This document shows positions 9,331 to 17,765 of a DNA stretch of 50,960 bases, piece after piece (position 1 is the stretch's first letter; each line of letters opens with the position of its first letter). Both the position numbers and the translations under genes were made by a program. The notes under the pieces were generated by a model. It was not told where the DNA came from, made no database searches, and saw nothing but the letters and a program-made list of their open reading frames with translations. The stretch comes from an uncultured Bacteroidales bacterium (GTDB taxonomy: Bacteria; Bacteroidota; Bacteroidia; Bacteroidales; Bacteroidaceae), in NCBI GenBank assembly GCA_902791295.1, contig CADAVI010000014.1, forward strand, positions 1 to 50,960. Reading direction: 5' to 3'.

Positions 9331-11250
9331 ATGAATTACGGATTTGTCAGGATTGCCGCAGCCGTGCCCCGCGTGAAGGTGGCTGCCCCCCAGTGGAACA
9401 TACAGCGCATCGAAGCCCTTGCCGCACAGGCAGAAGGCAAAGGCGCACAGGTGGTGGTCTTCCCCGAACTGTCGGTGACGGGCTACACCTGTCAGGATCT
9501 CTTCCACCAGCAGACCCTGCTGGAGGAGGCCGAGCGCGCCATGCTGCAGTTGTTGGAATTCAGCCGCGGGCTGGACATCATCATCGTGGTGGGGCTGCCT
9601 GTGGCAGTGGGAGGTTCGCTGGTCAACTGCGCCGCCGTGGTGCAGAGCGGACAGCTCAAAGCCCTCGTGGGCAAAACCTATCTGCCCAACTACCAGGAAT
9701 TTTATGAAAGGCGCTGGTTCACCTCCGCCGAAGACCTTGCACCCGAAGCCGCCACCTGGCTCTGCGGACAGCAACTCACGGTGGGAGCACGCCACATCTT
9801 CGAGACCGGCGAAATGAATTTCGGCATCGAAATATGCGAGGACCTTTGGGCGCCCGTGCCCCCCTCATCACGACTGACATTGGAGGGCGCCGACGTCATC
9901 CTCAACCTCTCGGCCGACAACGAATGCGTGGGCAAATACGCCTACGTCAAGCAGCTCGTCCGGGAACAGAGCGCACGCACCATATCCGGCTACATCTATG
10001 TGGGCGCCGGATTCGGCGAGAGCACACAGGACGTGGTATTCGGCAGCAAGGTGCTGATGGCGGAGAACGGCACCATTGTTGCAGAAGGCGCACGCAACAG
10101 CCTGGAAGAACAACTCATCATCAGTGAAATAGACATTGAACGCCTGCGCTCGGAGCGTCGCAAGAACACCACCTTCGCCGCCTGCGCCGCGCAGGAGACG
10201 GGCTATGGTATGACGCGCACACAGCTCCACACGACCCCGCGCAACATCAGCCTGACGCGCGAGGTCAACCCCTACCCCTTTGTGCCGCAGGGCCCCGAAC
10301 TCGATGCACGCTGCGAGGAGATTTTCGCCATACAGACACGCGGACTGGCGCAGCGTCTGAGCCACACCCGCTGCGAGCACGCCGTGGTCGGCATCTCGGG
10401 CGGACTTGACTCCACGCTGGCGTTGCTGGTGACGGTGAAGACCTTCGACCTGCTGGGGCTCGACCGCAAAGGCATCATCGGCATCACCATGCCCGGATTC
10501 GGCACCAGCGACCGCACCCACACCAATGCCGTCAACCTGATGGAGCAACTTGGCATCACCACACGCGAGATCAGCATCAAAGCCGCTTGCGAGCAGCACT
10601 TCAAAGACATCGGACACGACAGCGCCAAGCACGACGTCACCTACGAGAATTCGCAGGCACGCGAACGCACGCAAGTGCTGATGGACGTTGCCAACCAGAC
10701 GGGCGGCATGGTCATCGGCACCGGCGACCTCTCGGAGCTGGCACTGGGATGGGCCACCTACAACGGCGACCACATGTCGATGTACGGCGTAAACGCCTCC
10801 GTGCCCAAGACGCTGGTACGCCATCTCGTCAAATGGGTGGCCCTGCAGGAAGAGGAAAACATCCGCGCCACGCTGCTTGACATCGTCGACACCCCCATCT
10901 CGCCTGAACTCATCCCCGCCGACGAAGAAGGCAACATCACCCAAAAGACGGAGGACCTCGTGGGGCCCTACGACTTGCACGACTTCACGCTCTATCATCT
11001 GCTGCGCTGGGGATTCCGCCCCTCAAAAATCAAGATGCTCGCCCAGAAGGCCTTCGCCGGACAGTATGACGAAGAGACCGTGACCCACTGGCTGAAGACC
11101 TTCTGCCGCCGTTTCTTCCGCCAGCAGTTCAAGAGGAGCTGCCTGCCCGACGGCCCTAAAGTGGGCAGCGTCAGTCTCTCGCCCAGAGGCGATTGGAGAA
11201 TGCCGTCGGATGCATGCGAAGAAGATTGGCTTAAAGATTTGGAGAAATAG
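9331..11250 (+). CDS. nadE: Glutamine-dependent NAD+ synthetase
   Basis: The 639-residue two-domain enzyme makes NAD+ from deamido-NAD+, ATP and glutamine, the last step of NAD biosynthesis. The N-terminal nitrilase-type glutaminase domain has its catalytic triad in place: Glu in FPELSVTGY (about residue 46), Lys in GKTYLPNY (about 115) and Cys in GIEICEDLW (about 169). The C-terminal synthetase has the pyrophosphatase loop SGGLDS near residue 356 and the conserved GTGDLSELALGW segment. The length is normal for the bacterial glutamine-dependent form. It is divergent from clpC, with 98 bases between the two start codons. Confidence 0.96.
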   Translation: MNYGFVRIAAAVPRVKVAAPQWNIQRIEALAAQAEGKGAQVVVFPELSVTGYTCQDLFHQQTLLEEAERAMLQLLEFSRGLDIIIVVGLPVAVGGSLVNCAAVVQSGQLKALVGKTYLPNYQEFYERRWFTSAEDLAPEAATWLCGQQLTVGARHIFETGEMNFGIEICEDLWAPVPPSSRLTLEGADVILNLSADNECVGKYAYVKQLVREQSARTISGYIYVGAGFGESTQDVVFGSKVLMAENGTIVAEGARNSLEEQLIISEIDIERLRSERRKNTTFAACAAQETGYGMTRTQLHTTPRNISLTREVNPYPFVPQGPELDARCEEIFAIQTRGLAQRLSHTRCEHAVVGISGGLDSTLALLVTVKTFDLLGLDRKGIIGITMPGFGTSDRTHTNAVNLMEQLGITTREISIKAACEQHFKDIGHDSAKHDVTYENSQARERTQVLMDVANQTGGMVIGTGDLSELALGWATYNGDHMSMYGVNASVPKTLVRHLVKWVALQEEENIRATLLDIVDTPISPELIPADEEGNITQKTEDLVGPYDLHDFTLYHLLRWGFRPSKIKMLAQKAFAGQYDEETVTHWLKTFCRRFFRQQFKRSCLPDGPKVGSVSLSPRGDWRMPSDACEEDWLKDLEK

Positions 11251-11320
11251 TAAAAAACACGTGTAAAGAATTATTATTTTAAAAAAAATACAGTTTCTAT
11301 ATCGTTTTTTACGGTTTCTC

Positions 11321-11352
11321 TTTGGAGATTTCAGTTTTTTTCGCTATTTTTG
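11321..11352 (+). promoter_or_regulatory. Consensus promoter of the HU gene
   Basis: TTTG at 11321-11324, a 20-base spacer, then TATTTTTG at 11345-11352. Both elements match the Bacteroidota -33/-7 consensus exactly. The HU start codon follows 44 bases after the -7 box, preceded by an A-rich leader. Confidence 0.85.
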
Positions 11353-11396
11353 TGCACAGAAAATGCAAAAAACAAACAATAAATAACAAAAAAGGT

Positions 11397-11672
11397 ATGA
11401 CTAAGCTTGAATTGATTAAGGAAATCTGTAAGCGTACCGGTGTGGACAACACCAGCGTTACAAACACGATTGAGGCCATGATGTCCGTTATGAAGGACAC
11501 TATGAGCAAGGGCGAGTGCATCTACCTGCGCGGCTTCGGCAGCTTCATCCTGAAGCATCGCGCACAGAAGACCGCACGTAATATCTCCAAGAATCAGACC
11601 ATCATCGTGCCCGCTCACGATCTGCCGGCCTTCAAGCCCTGCAAGGACTTCGCCGACATGCTGAAGAAGTAA
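11397..11672 (+). CDS. HU family DNA-binding protein
   Basis: The 91-residue small basic protein starts MTKLELIKEI and has the HU/IHF fold signature: VTNTIEAMMSVMKDTMSKGECIYLRGFGSF, then the beta-arm region KTARNISKNQTIIVPAHDLPAFKP. HU proteins bend and compact DNA as dimers. The start at 11397 is chosen because an upstream in-frame ATG (11322) lies inside the promoter and adds unconserved residues. The gene stands alone between nadE and a bidirectional terminator. The strong promoter fits an abundant nucleoid protein. Which HU/IHF paralogue it is cannot be told from the window. Confidence 0.93.
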   Translation: MTKLELIKEICKRTGVDNTSVTNTIEAMMSVMKDTMSKGECIYLRGFGSFILKHRAQKTARNISKNQTIIVPAHDLPAFKPCKDFADMLKK

Positions 11673-11710
11673 CACGCCATTTTTTTCCTGTTCGGCAAGG
11701 ACAAAGATAA

Positions 11711-11746
11711 AAAAAGAGCACCCGTCAAGGGGTGCCCTTTTTTGTT
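11711..11746. terminator. Bidirectional terminator between HU and aspS
   Basis: The hairpin GCACCC-GTCAAG-GGGTGC (11718-11735) is flanked by an A run on the left and a T run on the right, so it can terminate both the HU transcript (plus) and the aspS transcript (minus). Confidence 0.88.
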
Positions 11747-11762
11747 AATGCTTTTTATCGGT

Positions 11763-13556
11763 TTATGCTTCGGGCAGCTTCACCGAGAGCGAGAGTTCGT
11801 CGAGCTGCGACTGGTCAATAACGCCGGGAGCGTCGAGCATGACGTCGCGACCGGAATTATTCTTGGGGAAGGCGATGCAGTCGCGGATGCTGTCCAAGCC
11901 GGCAAAGAGCGAGACGAAACGGTCAAGACCGTAAGCCAGACCACCGTGAGGAGGGGCACCGTATTTGAAGGCGTTCATCAGGAAGCCGAACTTGGCTTGC
12001 GCCTGCTCGGGTGTGAAGCCCAAAATTTCAAAAATCTTCTGTTGCAGACGGGCATCGTGGATACGGATGCTGCCGCCGCCCACCTCAACACCGTTGATCA
12101 CCATATCGTAAGCGTTGGCACGCACGGCAGCGGGATTAGTGTCGAGCAGAGGTATGTCCTCGGGCTTGGGCGAGGTGAAGGGATGGTGCATGGCCATCAG
12201 ACGCTGCTCCTCGTCGCTCCACTCGTACATCGGGAAATCGATGACCCAGAGGCAGCTGTATTTGTTCTTGTCGCGAAGGCCCATGCGGGAGCCCATCTCC
12301 AGACGCAACTCGCAGAGCTGCTTACGCACCTTCATAGCGTCGTCGCCGCAAAGAATCAGGATAAGATCACCGCTCTTGGCCTGCATCTTCTCCTTCAGGA
12401 CATTCAACGTGTCGGGGCCGTAGAACTTGTCCACGCTCGACTTCACGGAACCGTCCTCGTTGATGCGCGCATAGACAAGGCCCTTGGCGCCAACCTGAGG
12501 ACGCTTCACGAACTCGGTGAGCTCGTCGAGCTGCTTGCGCGTGAGCACAGCCTGGCCTTCACAGCAGAGAGCACCGATGTAGCGGGCGCCGTCGAACACC
12601 TGGAAACCCTCGGGGAATATCGTGGGCACAATCTCGGAGGAGGCATTGTCCGCCTCACTGGTCTTGAGCTCCACAATAGGCATCGCAAAACGCGTATCGG
12701 GCTTGTCGCTGCCGTAATACTTCATGGCATCGGCCCAAGTCATACGGGGAAGCGCAGGAAGGTCAATACCCTTCACCGTCTTGAAGAGGTGGCGGCTCAT
12801 GCCCTCGAACATCTGCAAGATGTCCTCCTGCTCCACAAACGACATCTCACAGTCGATCTGCGTAAACTCAGGCTGACGGTCGGCACGGAGGTCCTCATCG
12901 CGGAAGCACTTCACAATCTGGAAATAGCGGTCCATGCCGGCCACCATCAGCAATTGCTTAAGCGTCTGAGGCGACTGGGGCAAGGCGTAGAACTGGCCGG
13001 GATTCATGCGCGAAGGCACCACGAAGTCGCGGGCGCCCTCAGGTGTGGAGTTCACCAGAATCGGCGTCTCAATCTCAAGGAAGCCCTGCTCGTCAAGATA
13101 CCGGCGCACCTCAAAGGCCATCTTGTGGCGCAGTTCCAAATTCTGACGCACCACGGGGCGGCGCAAATCCAAATAACGGTATTTCATGCGCAGGTCGTCG
13201 CCGCCGTCGCTGTTCTCCTCAATGGTGAAAGGAGGCGTGAGGGAAGCGTTGATGACATTGAGCTCGGAAACCACAATCTCAATATCGCCCGTGGGGATGT
13301 TCTTGTTCTTGGAATAGCGCTCGGCCACAACACCCCTGGCTTGCACCACAAATTCACGGCCCAAAGCAGCGGCCTTGGCCTTGAGTTCGTCGGAGGCATC
13401 CTCGTTGAAGGCCAGCTGAGTGATGCCGTAGCGGTCGCGCAGGTCGACGAAAGACAGGGCGCCCAGATTATGGATGCTCTGCACCCATCCGGCAAGAGTG
13501 ACCTTCTCGCCCACATTGTCAATGCGGAGTTCTCCGCAAGTTTTTGTCCTATACAT
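11763..13556 (-). CDS. aspS: Aspartyl-tRNA synthetase
   Basis: This 597-residue class II synthetase is of bacterial length. The N-terminal anticodon-binding OB domain begins [11 protein letters not shown] and includes [23 protein letters not shown]. The catalytic core carries RYLDLRRP, then [40 protein letters not shown], which holds motif 2 and the flipping-loop residues. A GAD insertion domain follows, and the motif 3 region GLAYGLDR lies close to the C-terminus. The enzyme charges tRNA-Asp in the cytosol. The gene ends at the bidirectional terminator. Upstream lies only tRNA-Lys with its own terminator; no clear TAnnTTTG box was seen directly ahead of aspS. Confidence 0.97.
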   Translation of the reverse strand: MYRTKTCGELRIDNVGEKVTLAGWVQSIHNLGALSFVDLRDRYGITQLAFNEDASDELKAKAAALGREFVVQARGVVAERYSKNKNIPTGDIEIVVSELNVINASLTPPFTIEENSDGGDDLRMKYRYLDLRRPVVRQNLELRHKMAFEVRRYLDEQGFLEIETPILVNSTPEGARDFVVPSRMNPGQFYALPQSPQTLKQLLMVAGMDRYFQIVKCFRDEDLRADRQPEFTQIDCEMSFVEQEDILQMFEGMSRHLFKTVKGIDLPALPRMTWADAMKYYGSDKPDTRFAMPIVELKTSEADNASSEIVPTIFPEGFQVFDGARYIGALCCEGQAVLTRKQLDELTEFVKRPQVGAKGLVYARINEDGSVKSSVDKFYGPDTLNVLKEKMQAKSGDLILILCGDDAMKVRKQLCELRLEMGSRMGLRDKNKYSCLWVIDFPMYEWSDEEQRLMAMHHPFTSPKPEDIPLLDTNPAAVRANAYDMVINGVEVGGGSIRIHDARLQQKIFEILGFTPEQAQAKFGFLMNAFKYGAPPHGGLAYGLDRFVSLFAGLDSIRDCIAFPKNNSGRDVMLDAPGVIDQSQLDELSLSVKLPEA

Positions 13557-13591
13557 ATTATATATTAGTATTATCTCTTTCTCACACCAAC

Positions 13592-13626
13592 AAAAAAAGG
13601 ACGACCTTGTGGGTCATCCTCTTTTT
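13592..13626 (-). terminator. Terminator of the tRNA-Lys gene
   Basis: On the minus strand an 8-bp stem GGATGACC...GGTCGTCC (one T-G pair) with a 5-base loop is followed by seven T. It starts within ten bases of the tRNA 3' end. Confidence 0.8.
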
Positions 13627-13628
13627 GG

Positions 13629-13701
13629 TACGCCCTCAGGGGCTCGAACCCTGGACCCATTGATTAAGAGTCAATTGCTCTACCAACTGAGCTAAGGACG
13701 C
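13629..13701 (-). tRNA. tRNA-Lys (anticodon CTT)
   Basis: The minus strand folds into a complete 73-base cloverleaf. It has an acceptor stem GCGTCCT with AGGGCGT (two G-T pairs) and a D arm GCTC/GAGC with loop AGTTGGTA. The anticodon stem ATTGA/TCAAT holds the loop CTCTTAA, giving anticodon CTT. The T arm is CAGGG/CCCTG with TTCGAGC, and the discriminator base is A. CCA is not encoded. It has its own promoter and terminator, so it is a single-gene transcript. Confidence 0.96.
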
Positions 13702-13714
13702 ATGCATCGGGGCT

Positions 13715-13746
13715 TAAAGGTACGGCATTTTTCTCAAACGACCAAA
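13715..13746 (-). promoter_or_regulatory. Promoter of tRNA-Lys
   Basis: On the minus strand TTTG (13746-13743) is followed after 20 bases by TACCTTTA (13722-13715), a seven-out-of-eight match to the Bacteroidota -7 box. The tRNA 5' end starts 13 bases later. Confidence 0.7.
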
Positions 13747-13774
13747 CTTTTCAACCATTTTTTTTGAAATAATA

Positions 13775-14572
13775 TCACAAATCGTACATTTCGGAGGGTA
13801 CAAGACGCTTCAACACCGTTAGAGAGAAGTCCACGCCACCCTTTATGCCGTATTCGGAGAGCACCTGCTCGTAGGTCTTACGTGCCAACTCCGGATGGTT
13901 ATTTTCCTCGGAAAGATGGCAAAGCCAGAGATGACGCAAAGCCGGTGTGGCACTCTCGGCCACAAGGCGCGCGCCGACCTCGTTGGACAGATGCCCCCTT
14001 TCGCCGCTGATACGCCCCTTGAGGTAAGCCGGATAAGGCCCCATCTTGAGCATCGCCAAATCGTGGTTGGCCTCCAAAACCAAGTAGTTGGCACGAGACA
14101 CCGCCTTGCTGATGCGGTCCGTCACATGGCCGACGTCCGTGATAAGAGTGAACACGGCGTCGCCACACTGAATCTCGTAGCCGACACAGTCGCTGCTGTC
14201 GTGGGGCACATCGAAAGGCGTCACCGTGAAGTCGCCCAAACGGAAAGGCACCTCCTTCTCGACAAAATACCTCTGAGACGCGGGCACCTTGTGCGTCATG
14301 CAATAGTTGCGCCCCATGCCCTCGTGCACAGCCTGCGTGGTGTAGACCGGACACCGGCACTCTTCGGCCAAAAGACCGGCGCCCTTGATGTGGTCTGTGT
14401 GGTCGTGCGTAATGAGGATAGCATCAACGTCCGAGACACTGAGACCATAGTTCGAGAAGTATTGCTTCACCTTGCGCGGCGACAGGCCGGCATCAATCAA
14501 TATCATGCCGCCATCGCTCCTGAGCAGGTAGCAATTTCCGCTGGAACCGGAACTGAATGAAATGAACTGCAT
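13775..14572 (-). CDS. MBL-fold metallo-hydrolase (YycJ/WalJ-like)
   Basis: The 265-residue protein has the metallo-beta-lactamase fold. It starts with FSSGSSGNCYLLRSDGGMILIDAGLS and has the metal-binding signature THDHTDHIKG near residue 55. A later DVPHDSSD and ITDVGHVTDR supply His/Asp ligands, and LCHLSEENNHPE gives the last conserved His. This sequence pattern matches the YycJ/WalJ group, proposed to be exonuclease-like enzymes in DNA processing; the actual substrate is inferred only from family. The start is 25 bases after the stop of the TamL-like gene, so the two are probably co-transcribed. Confidence 0.87.
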   Translation of the reverse strand: MQFISFSSGSSGNCYLLRSDGGMILIDAGLSPRKVKQYFSNYGLSVSDVDAILITHDHTDHIKGAGLLAEECRCPVYTTQAVHEGMGRNYCMTHKVPASQRYFVEKEVPFRLGDFTVTPFDVPHDSSDCVGYEIQCGDAVFTLITDVGHVTDRISKAVSRANYLVLEANHDLAMLKMGPYPAYLKGRISGERGHLSNEVGARLVAESATPALRHLWLCHLSEENNHPELARKTYEQVLSEYGIKGGVDFSLTVLKRLVPSEMYDL

Positions 14573-14597
14573 ATCTTATTGTATTTATACTCATAAA

Positions 14598-16826
14598 TCA
14601 GAATGGCAATCCCACCGCAAAATGGAAAGTGAAGTCACGCGAAAATTTGGGATGCACCAAAGGATAATGGTCGGAGGCTTCGGCGAAAGCCGGATTGATG
14701 GCCTTCATGCCACCGTCGAAGCGCAAAAGGAAATAATTGAAGTTGAGACGAAGGCCCAGCCCATAAGCCACCGCAATCTCCTCCAGAAATGAGCCCCAGG
14801 AAAACTGGCCTCCAGGCTGTTCGGGATAATCGCGGAAAGTCCATATATTGCCGGCGTCAATGAACAGAGCGCCGTCGAGTTTCCAGAAAAGATGTGCCCG
14901 ATACTCCACGTTAAGGTCCAACTTGATGTCGCCGGTCTGATTGATAAAGTCGATGCGACCGTCGGAACCGCGGAAACGGCCTGGGCCGAGCTCACGCACA
15001 CTCCAGCCTCTCACCGAGTTGGCACCGCCGGAGAAGTAGCGCTTCTCGTAAGGAAGAATGCGCGCATTGCCGTAGGGCAACGCCATGCCCAGACCCGCAT
15101 GCAGTGCCAACGACTGACCATCGGAGAATCTGATACTCTTGGAGAAGTCAAAATCAACTTTGGCATACTGTGCGTAGGCAACCCCCAGGAGTGTATGCTG
15201 ACCGTCGGAATTGACCGGACTGGAGAAGGCCGTGCACAGACCGTGCAGAAGGTTACCGGCCGTCTCGAGCGAGATACGTGCCGTCCAGGCATCCTTGCCG
15301 TAGATGTTGGTCGCCCCCATCGCCTTGATGTTGGAAAAGGCAAACATGAACGAACAGTTCATGATGAAGAGATTCTCATAATTGTATCGTAAAATGGCAT
15401 TACGCGACGTGGGATTGTCCAGATACGTCTCACGGAAGGTCTGCGAAATCCATGGCATAAAGACATAGTTGAGACCGAGAAGGTCCCAACGGTAAGTATG
15501 CTTGCCCCCGTAGCGTCCCCAGCGGTAGCGCATCGCTCCGGTGACGACGCGGCGGTGGAACTCGGGACGGTCCTGAGAATCGAATTTGAGAGACACCTCC
15601 GTGGTGGCCTGCAGGCGCCGGCGGAAATTACGGCCGGCCCAGGGGAATTTGAATTCGGGGAACGTCAGAGACGTCTCAAAAGAATACTCTATAAAATTCT
15701 GCCGGTCATAGCCTTTGAGCTGGCGGATGGCTTCGAAAGCACCGCGCGCCTTTATCGCAAACAACTCGGAGCCGTGGAAAATGTTGCGGTTCTGATAGGT
15801 CACTTCCGCTGCTGCGCCCAAGTCGCCGGCCGAGTTCGTGCCATCCAGGTTGAACTTCACTGTGTTGAGGCGCGCCGGCGTCAACGTAATATTAGGATAC
15901 AGACGGTCGGAATCCCGCTCCTCTATATGGATGTTGCTGGCAGCCAAGGCACCCAAACGCAACAGATGCCCGTAAGTCTCCTGTACTTCGCGCTCGCGGT
16001 AGAGGCTGTTCACTGGCATGGACACCGTGTTACGGAGCACATTGGGGCGTATACGCAAAGGATGCTGCGCTGTGGTGTCGAACGTGAACGTTGTCTCACC
16101 CCAGCGATAGGTGCGGTGGGACACCACCGTGTCGCCATGCTGCTCGTAAGGATGCACTATCATGGTGACGGCAACCTGATGACGACCGAGGGTCGTATCC
16201 GCCACATAGGTGATAAAGTCTTTGTTGAAATGGTAGTAGCCCCGATTATTCAGCTCCGTTGCTATACGGCTACGCTCCTCGTCCAGCACATTGGCATCGA
16301 AAGGCATGCCTTCATGCAACAGGCTCTCGCCCATCAGAGGCTCCAGCATCGGCAGCAGAGCCTCGTCGCGGACTTCGGTCGAGAGGTCGCGAATGTGGTA
16401 ACACGGCCCGAAGTTCACATCATAACGGACTCTCATTTTGTGGCCCTTGGGCTGCTCCGTACGGGTCACCTGAGCCTGCAGATAACCTTGGGCACGCACG
16501 GCGGTGGCTATCTGAGCCACACTTCTGGAAGACTGCAGCGTGTCGTAGATGACAGGCGCTTCACCCATACGGCGTATCATGCGACGCACACGGCCATCGC
16601 CCTTACCGGCCATGAGCCAAATACCCAAAGGTACCTTGACGGAAGAAAACCAACGCTGGTTGGGATGCTGACGTACGTAGCCGTCCAACGAGGAAGGATA
16701 CACCTCCGAACGGTCCAAAAGATACTGCCCTTCCGAAAGATACTTTTTGGAAGAGCAGGACATCAGACACAAGACCGCCAAAAAGGGGCCTGCGACCGCA
16801 TAAATCAGGGTGCGGAAATGCATCAT
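14598..16826 (-). CDS. TamL/BamA-type outer-membrane lipoprotein (Omp85 family)
   Basis: The 742-residue protein starts with a lipoprotein signal peptide; the lipobox LMSC places the lipidated cysteine at residue 24. The middle part resembles POTRA domains (VAQIATAVRAQGYLQAQV, then GYYHFNKDFITYVADTT). From about residue 330 there is a 16-strand type beta-barrel with GGANSVRGWSVRELGPG, the Omp85 VRG(F/W) motif, and a terminal strand ending in Phe (TFHFAVGLPF). A lipidated Omp85 barrel is the hallmark of TamL, the Bacteroidota counterpart of TamA. It probably works in outer-membrane assembly. No tamB-like gene lies next to it here. Either of two adjacent ATG codons (16826, 16823) may be the start. 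Confidence 0.85.
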   Translation of the reverse strand: MMHFRTLIYAVAGPFLAVLCLMSCSSKKYLSEGQYLLDRSEVYPSSLDGYVRQHPNQRWFSSVKVPLGIWLMAGKGDGRVRRMIRRMGEAPVIYDTLQSSRSVAQIATAVRAQGYLQAQVTRTEQPKGHKMRVRYDVNFGPCYHIRDLSTEVRDEALLPMLEPLMGESLLHEGMPFDANVLDEERSRIATELNNRGYYHFNKDFITYVADTTLGRHQVAVTMIVHPYEQHGDTVVSHRTYRWGETTFTFDTTAQHPLRIRPNVLRNTVSMPVNSLYREREVQETYGHLLRLGALAASNIHIEERDSDRLYPNITLTPARLNTVKFNLDGTNSAGDLGAAAEVTYQNRNIFHGSELFAIKARGAFEAIRQLKGYDRQNFIEYSFETSLTFPEFKFPWAGRNFRRRLQATTEVSLKFDSQDRPEFHRRVVTGAMRYRWGRYGGKHTYRWDLLGLNYVFMPWISQTFRETYLDNPTSRNAILRYNYENLFIMNCSFMFAFSNIKAMGATNIYGKDAWTARISLETAGNLLHGLCTAFSSPVNSDGQHTLLGVAYAQYAKVDFDFSKSIRFSDGQSLALHAGLGMALPYGNARILPYEKRYFSGGANSVRGWSVRELGPGRFRGSDGRIDFINQTGDIKLDLNVEYRAHLFWKLDGALFIDAGNIWTFRDYPEQPGGQFSWGSFLEEIAVAYGLGLRLNFNYFLLRFDGGMKAINPAFAEASDHYPLVHPKFSRDFTFHFAVGLPF

Positions 16827-16831
16827 AAATG

Positions 16832-16839
16832 CAAATATA
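16832..16839 (-). promoter_or_regulatory. Putative -7 box TATATTTG for the TamL-like gene
   Basis: TATATTTG on the minus strand lies five bases before the first ATG. At the expected -33 distance only TTCA is found. If it is the true box, the leader is almost absent. Confidence 0.45.
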
Positions 16840-16903
16840 TAACATTTTTTTCAAATTCTTGAAAAAACGGAAAAAGACAACGCCACACTCTGCGCATTTT
16901 TAG

Positions 16904-16911
16904 TAATTTTG
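16904..16911 (+). promoter_or_regulatory. Putative -7 box TAATTTTG for the TrmH-type gene
   Basis: TAATTTTG fits TAnnTTTG and ends four bases before the ATG at 16916. The -33 region shows no TTTG. The in-frame TAA at 16904 rules out a longer N-terminus. Confidence 0.45.
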
Positions 16912-16915
16912 CACC

Positions 16916-17623
16916 ATGATTAGTAAGAATCGAATAAAACAGATTCATGCGTTGGCCAGAAAAAAAGGCCGTCAGACCGACGGGCTTTTCGTAGCGGAAG
17001 GCCCCAAGTTGGTAAGGGAGTTGCAAGACACGTTTGAGTTGGCGGCGCTCTTCGACGATTTGACAGAAGACGAGCTCAACAGAGCCTCGCTGCAGCAGTC
17101 GCCCCAAGGGCCGATAGCTCTCTTCAAAATCCCCGTATGGGAGTTGCCCCGCCCCAAATCAGGAACACTGTATCTGGCTCTTGACACCGTACAGGATCCT
17201 GGCAACCTGGGCACCATCGTAAGAGTAGCTGACTGGTTTGGCATAGAAGACATCGTATGCTCGCCGGACTCCGCCGACATTTTCGCCCCAAAGGCCGTGC
17301 AGGCCACCATGGGCGCTATGGCAAGAGTCCGCGTGCACTACACCGACCTGACGCAGTGGCTCACTCAGGCAGCAAATGAAGGAATTCCCGTTTACGGAAC
17401 TTTTTTGGACGGAGACAACCTCTACGAAAAGGAACTGGCTCCCGGAGGAATCATCGTGATGGGCAACGAAGGCAACGGCATCAGCCTGGCGACAGAACGA
17501 ATGGTTAGCGAGCGTCTGTTCGTTCCGCCCTACCCTGCCGGGCGTCAGACTTCCGAATCACTCAACGTGGCAATGGCCACTGGCATTATATGCGCGGAGT
17601 TCCGACGCCGCCACGCCAAATGA
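16916..17623 (+). CDS. TrmH/SpoU-type RNA 2'-O-methyltransferase
   Basis: The 235-residue protein has an N-terminal substrate-binding domain (KNRIKQIHALARKKGR...FVAEGPKLVREL) and a SPOUT methyltransferase domain. The three SPOUT motifs are visible: LDTVQDPGNLGTIVR (motif 1), IIVMGNEGNGIS (motif 2, near residue 180) and SESLNVAMATGI (motif 3), which build the knotted SAM site. The enzyme should methylate the 2'-OH of a tRNA or rRNA nucleotide; the target cannot be deduced. It is divergent from the TamL-like gene. Its last 38 bases overlap the 3' end of a small convergent gene. Confidence 0.92.
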   Translation: MISKNRIKQIHALARKKGRQTDGLFVAEGPKLVRELQDTFELAALFDDLTEDELNRASLQQSPQGPIALFKIPVWELPRPKSGTLYLALDTVQDPGNLGTIVRVADWFGIEDIVCSPDSADIFAPKAVQATMGAMARVRVHYTDLTQWLTQAANEGIPVYGTFLDGDNLYEKELAPGGIIVMGNEGNGISLATERMVSERLFVPPYPAGRQTSESLNVAMATGIICAEFRRRHAK

Positions 17624-17765
17624 CACTGGCCTCTTCCCGATCCAGTGGATAAAAAGTATGCATGACACCCCCATGATAAACTACTACCAAAGGACCGTTC
17701 ACCATTGTACCGTCCTCTAATAGCAAACGGTGATACGCTACTTTCTTTTCTTGCGCTTCACCCAT
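17586..17765 (-). CDS. Small uncharacterised protein, 59 residues
   Basis: The frame encodes 59 residues with protein-like composition (AYHRLLLEDGT, then VVVYHGGVMHTFYPL and ASVIWRGG). It reads like a compact beta-strand protein with a conserved-looking EDG turn and a W-R-G-G end. The ATG overlaps the last 28 bases of the DUF4296 gene in another frame and is preceded by a perfect AAGGAG (17782-17777), 11 bases away. It fills an otherwise empty gap, and its stop overlaps the end of the convergent TrmH-type gene by 38 bases. I recall similar short proteins next to lspA in other Bacteroidales but cannot name a family. It is probably the last gene of the ileS operon; its function is unknown. Confidence 0.7.
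   Translation of the reverse strand: MGEAQEKKVAYHRLLLEDGTMVNGPLVVVYHGGVMHTFYPLDREEASVIWRGGVGTPRI

Noticed and set aside
11322..11396. 25-residue extension of the HU protein
   Set aside because: It lies over the -33/-7 promoter; HU proteins begin at the MTKLELI type start.
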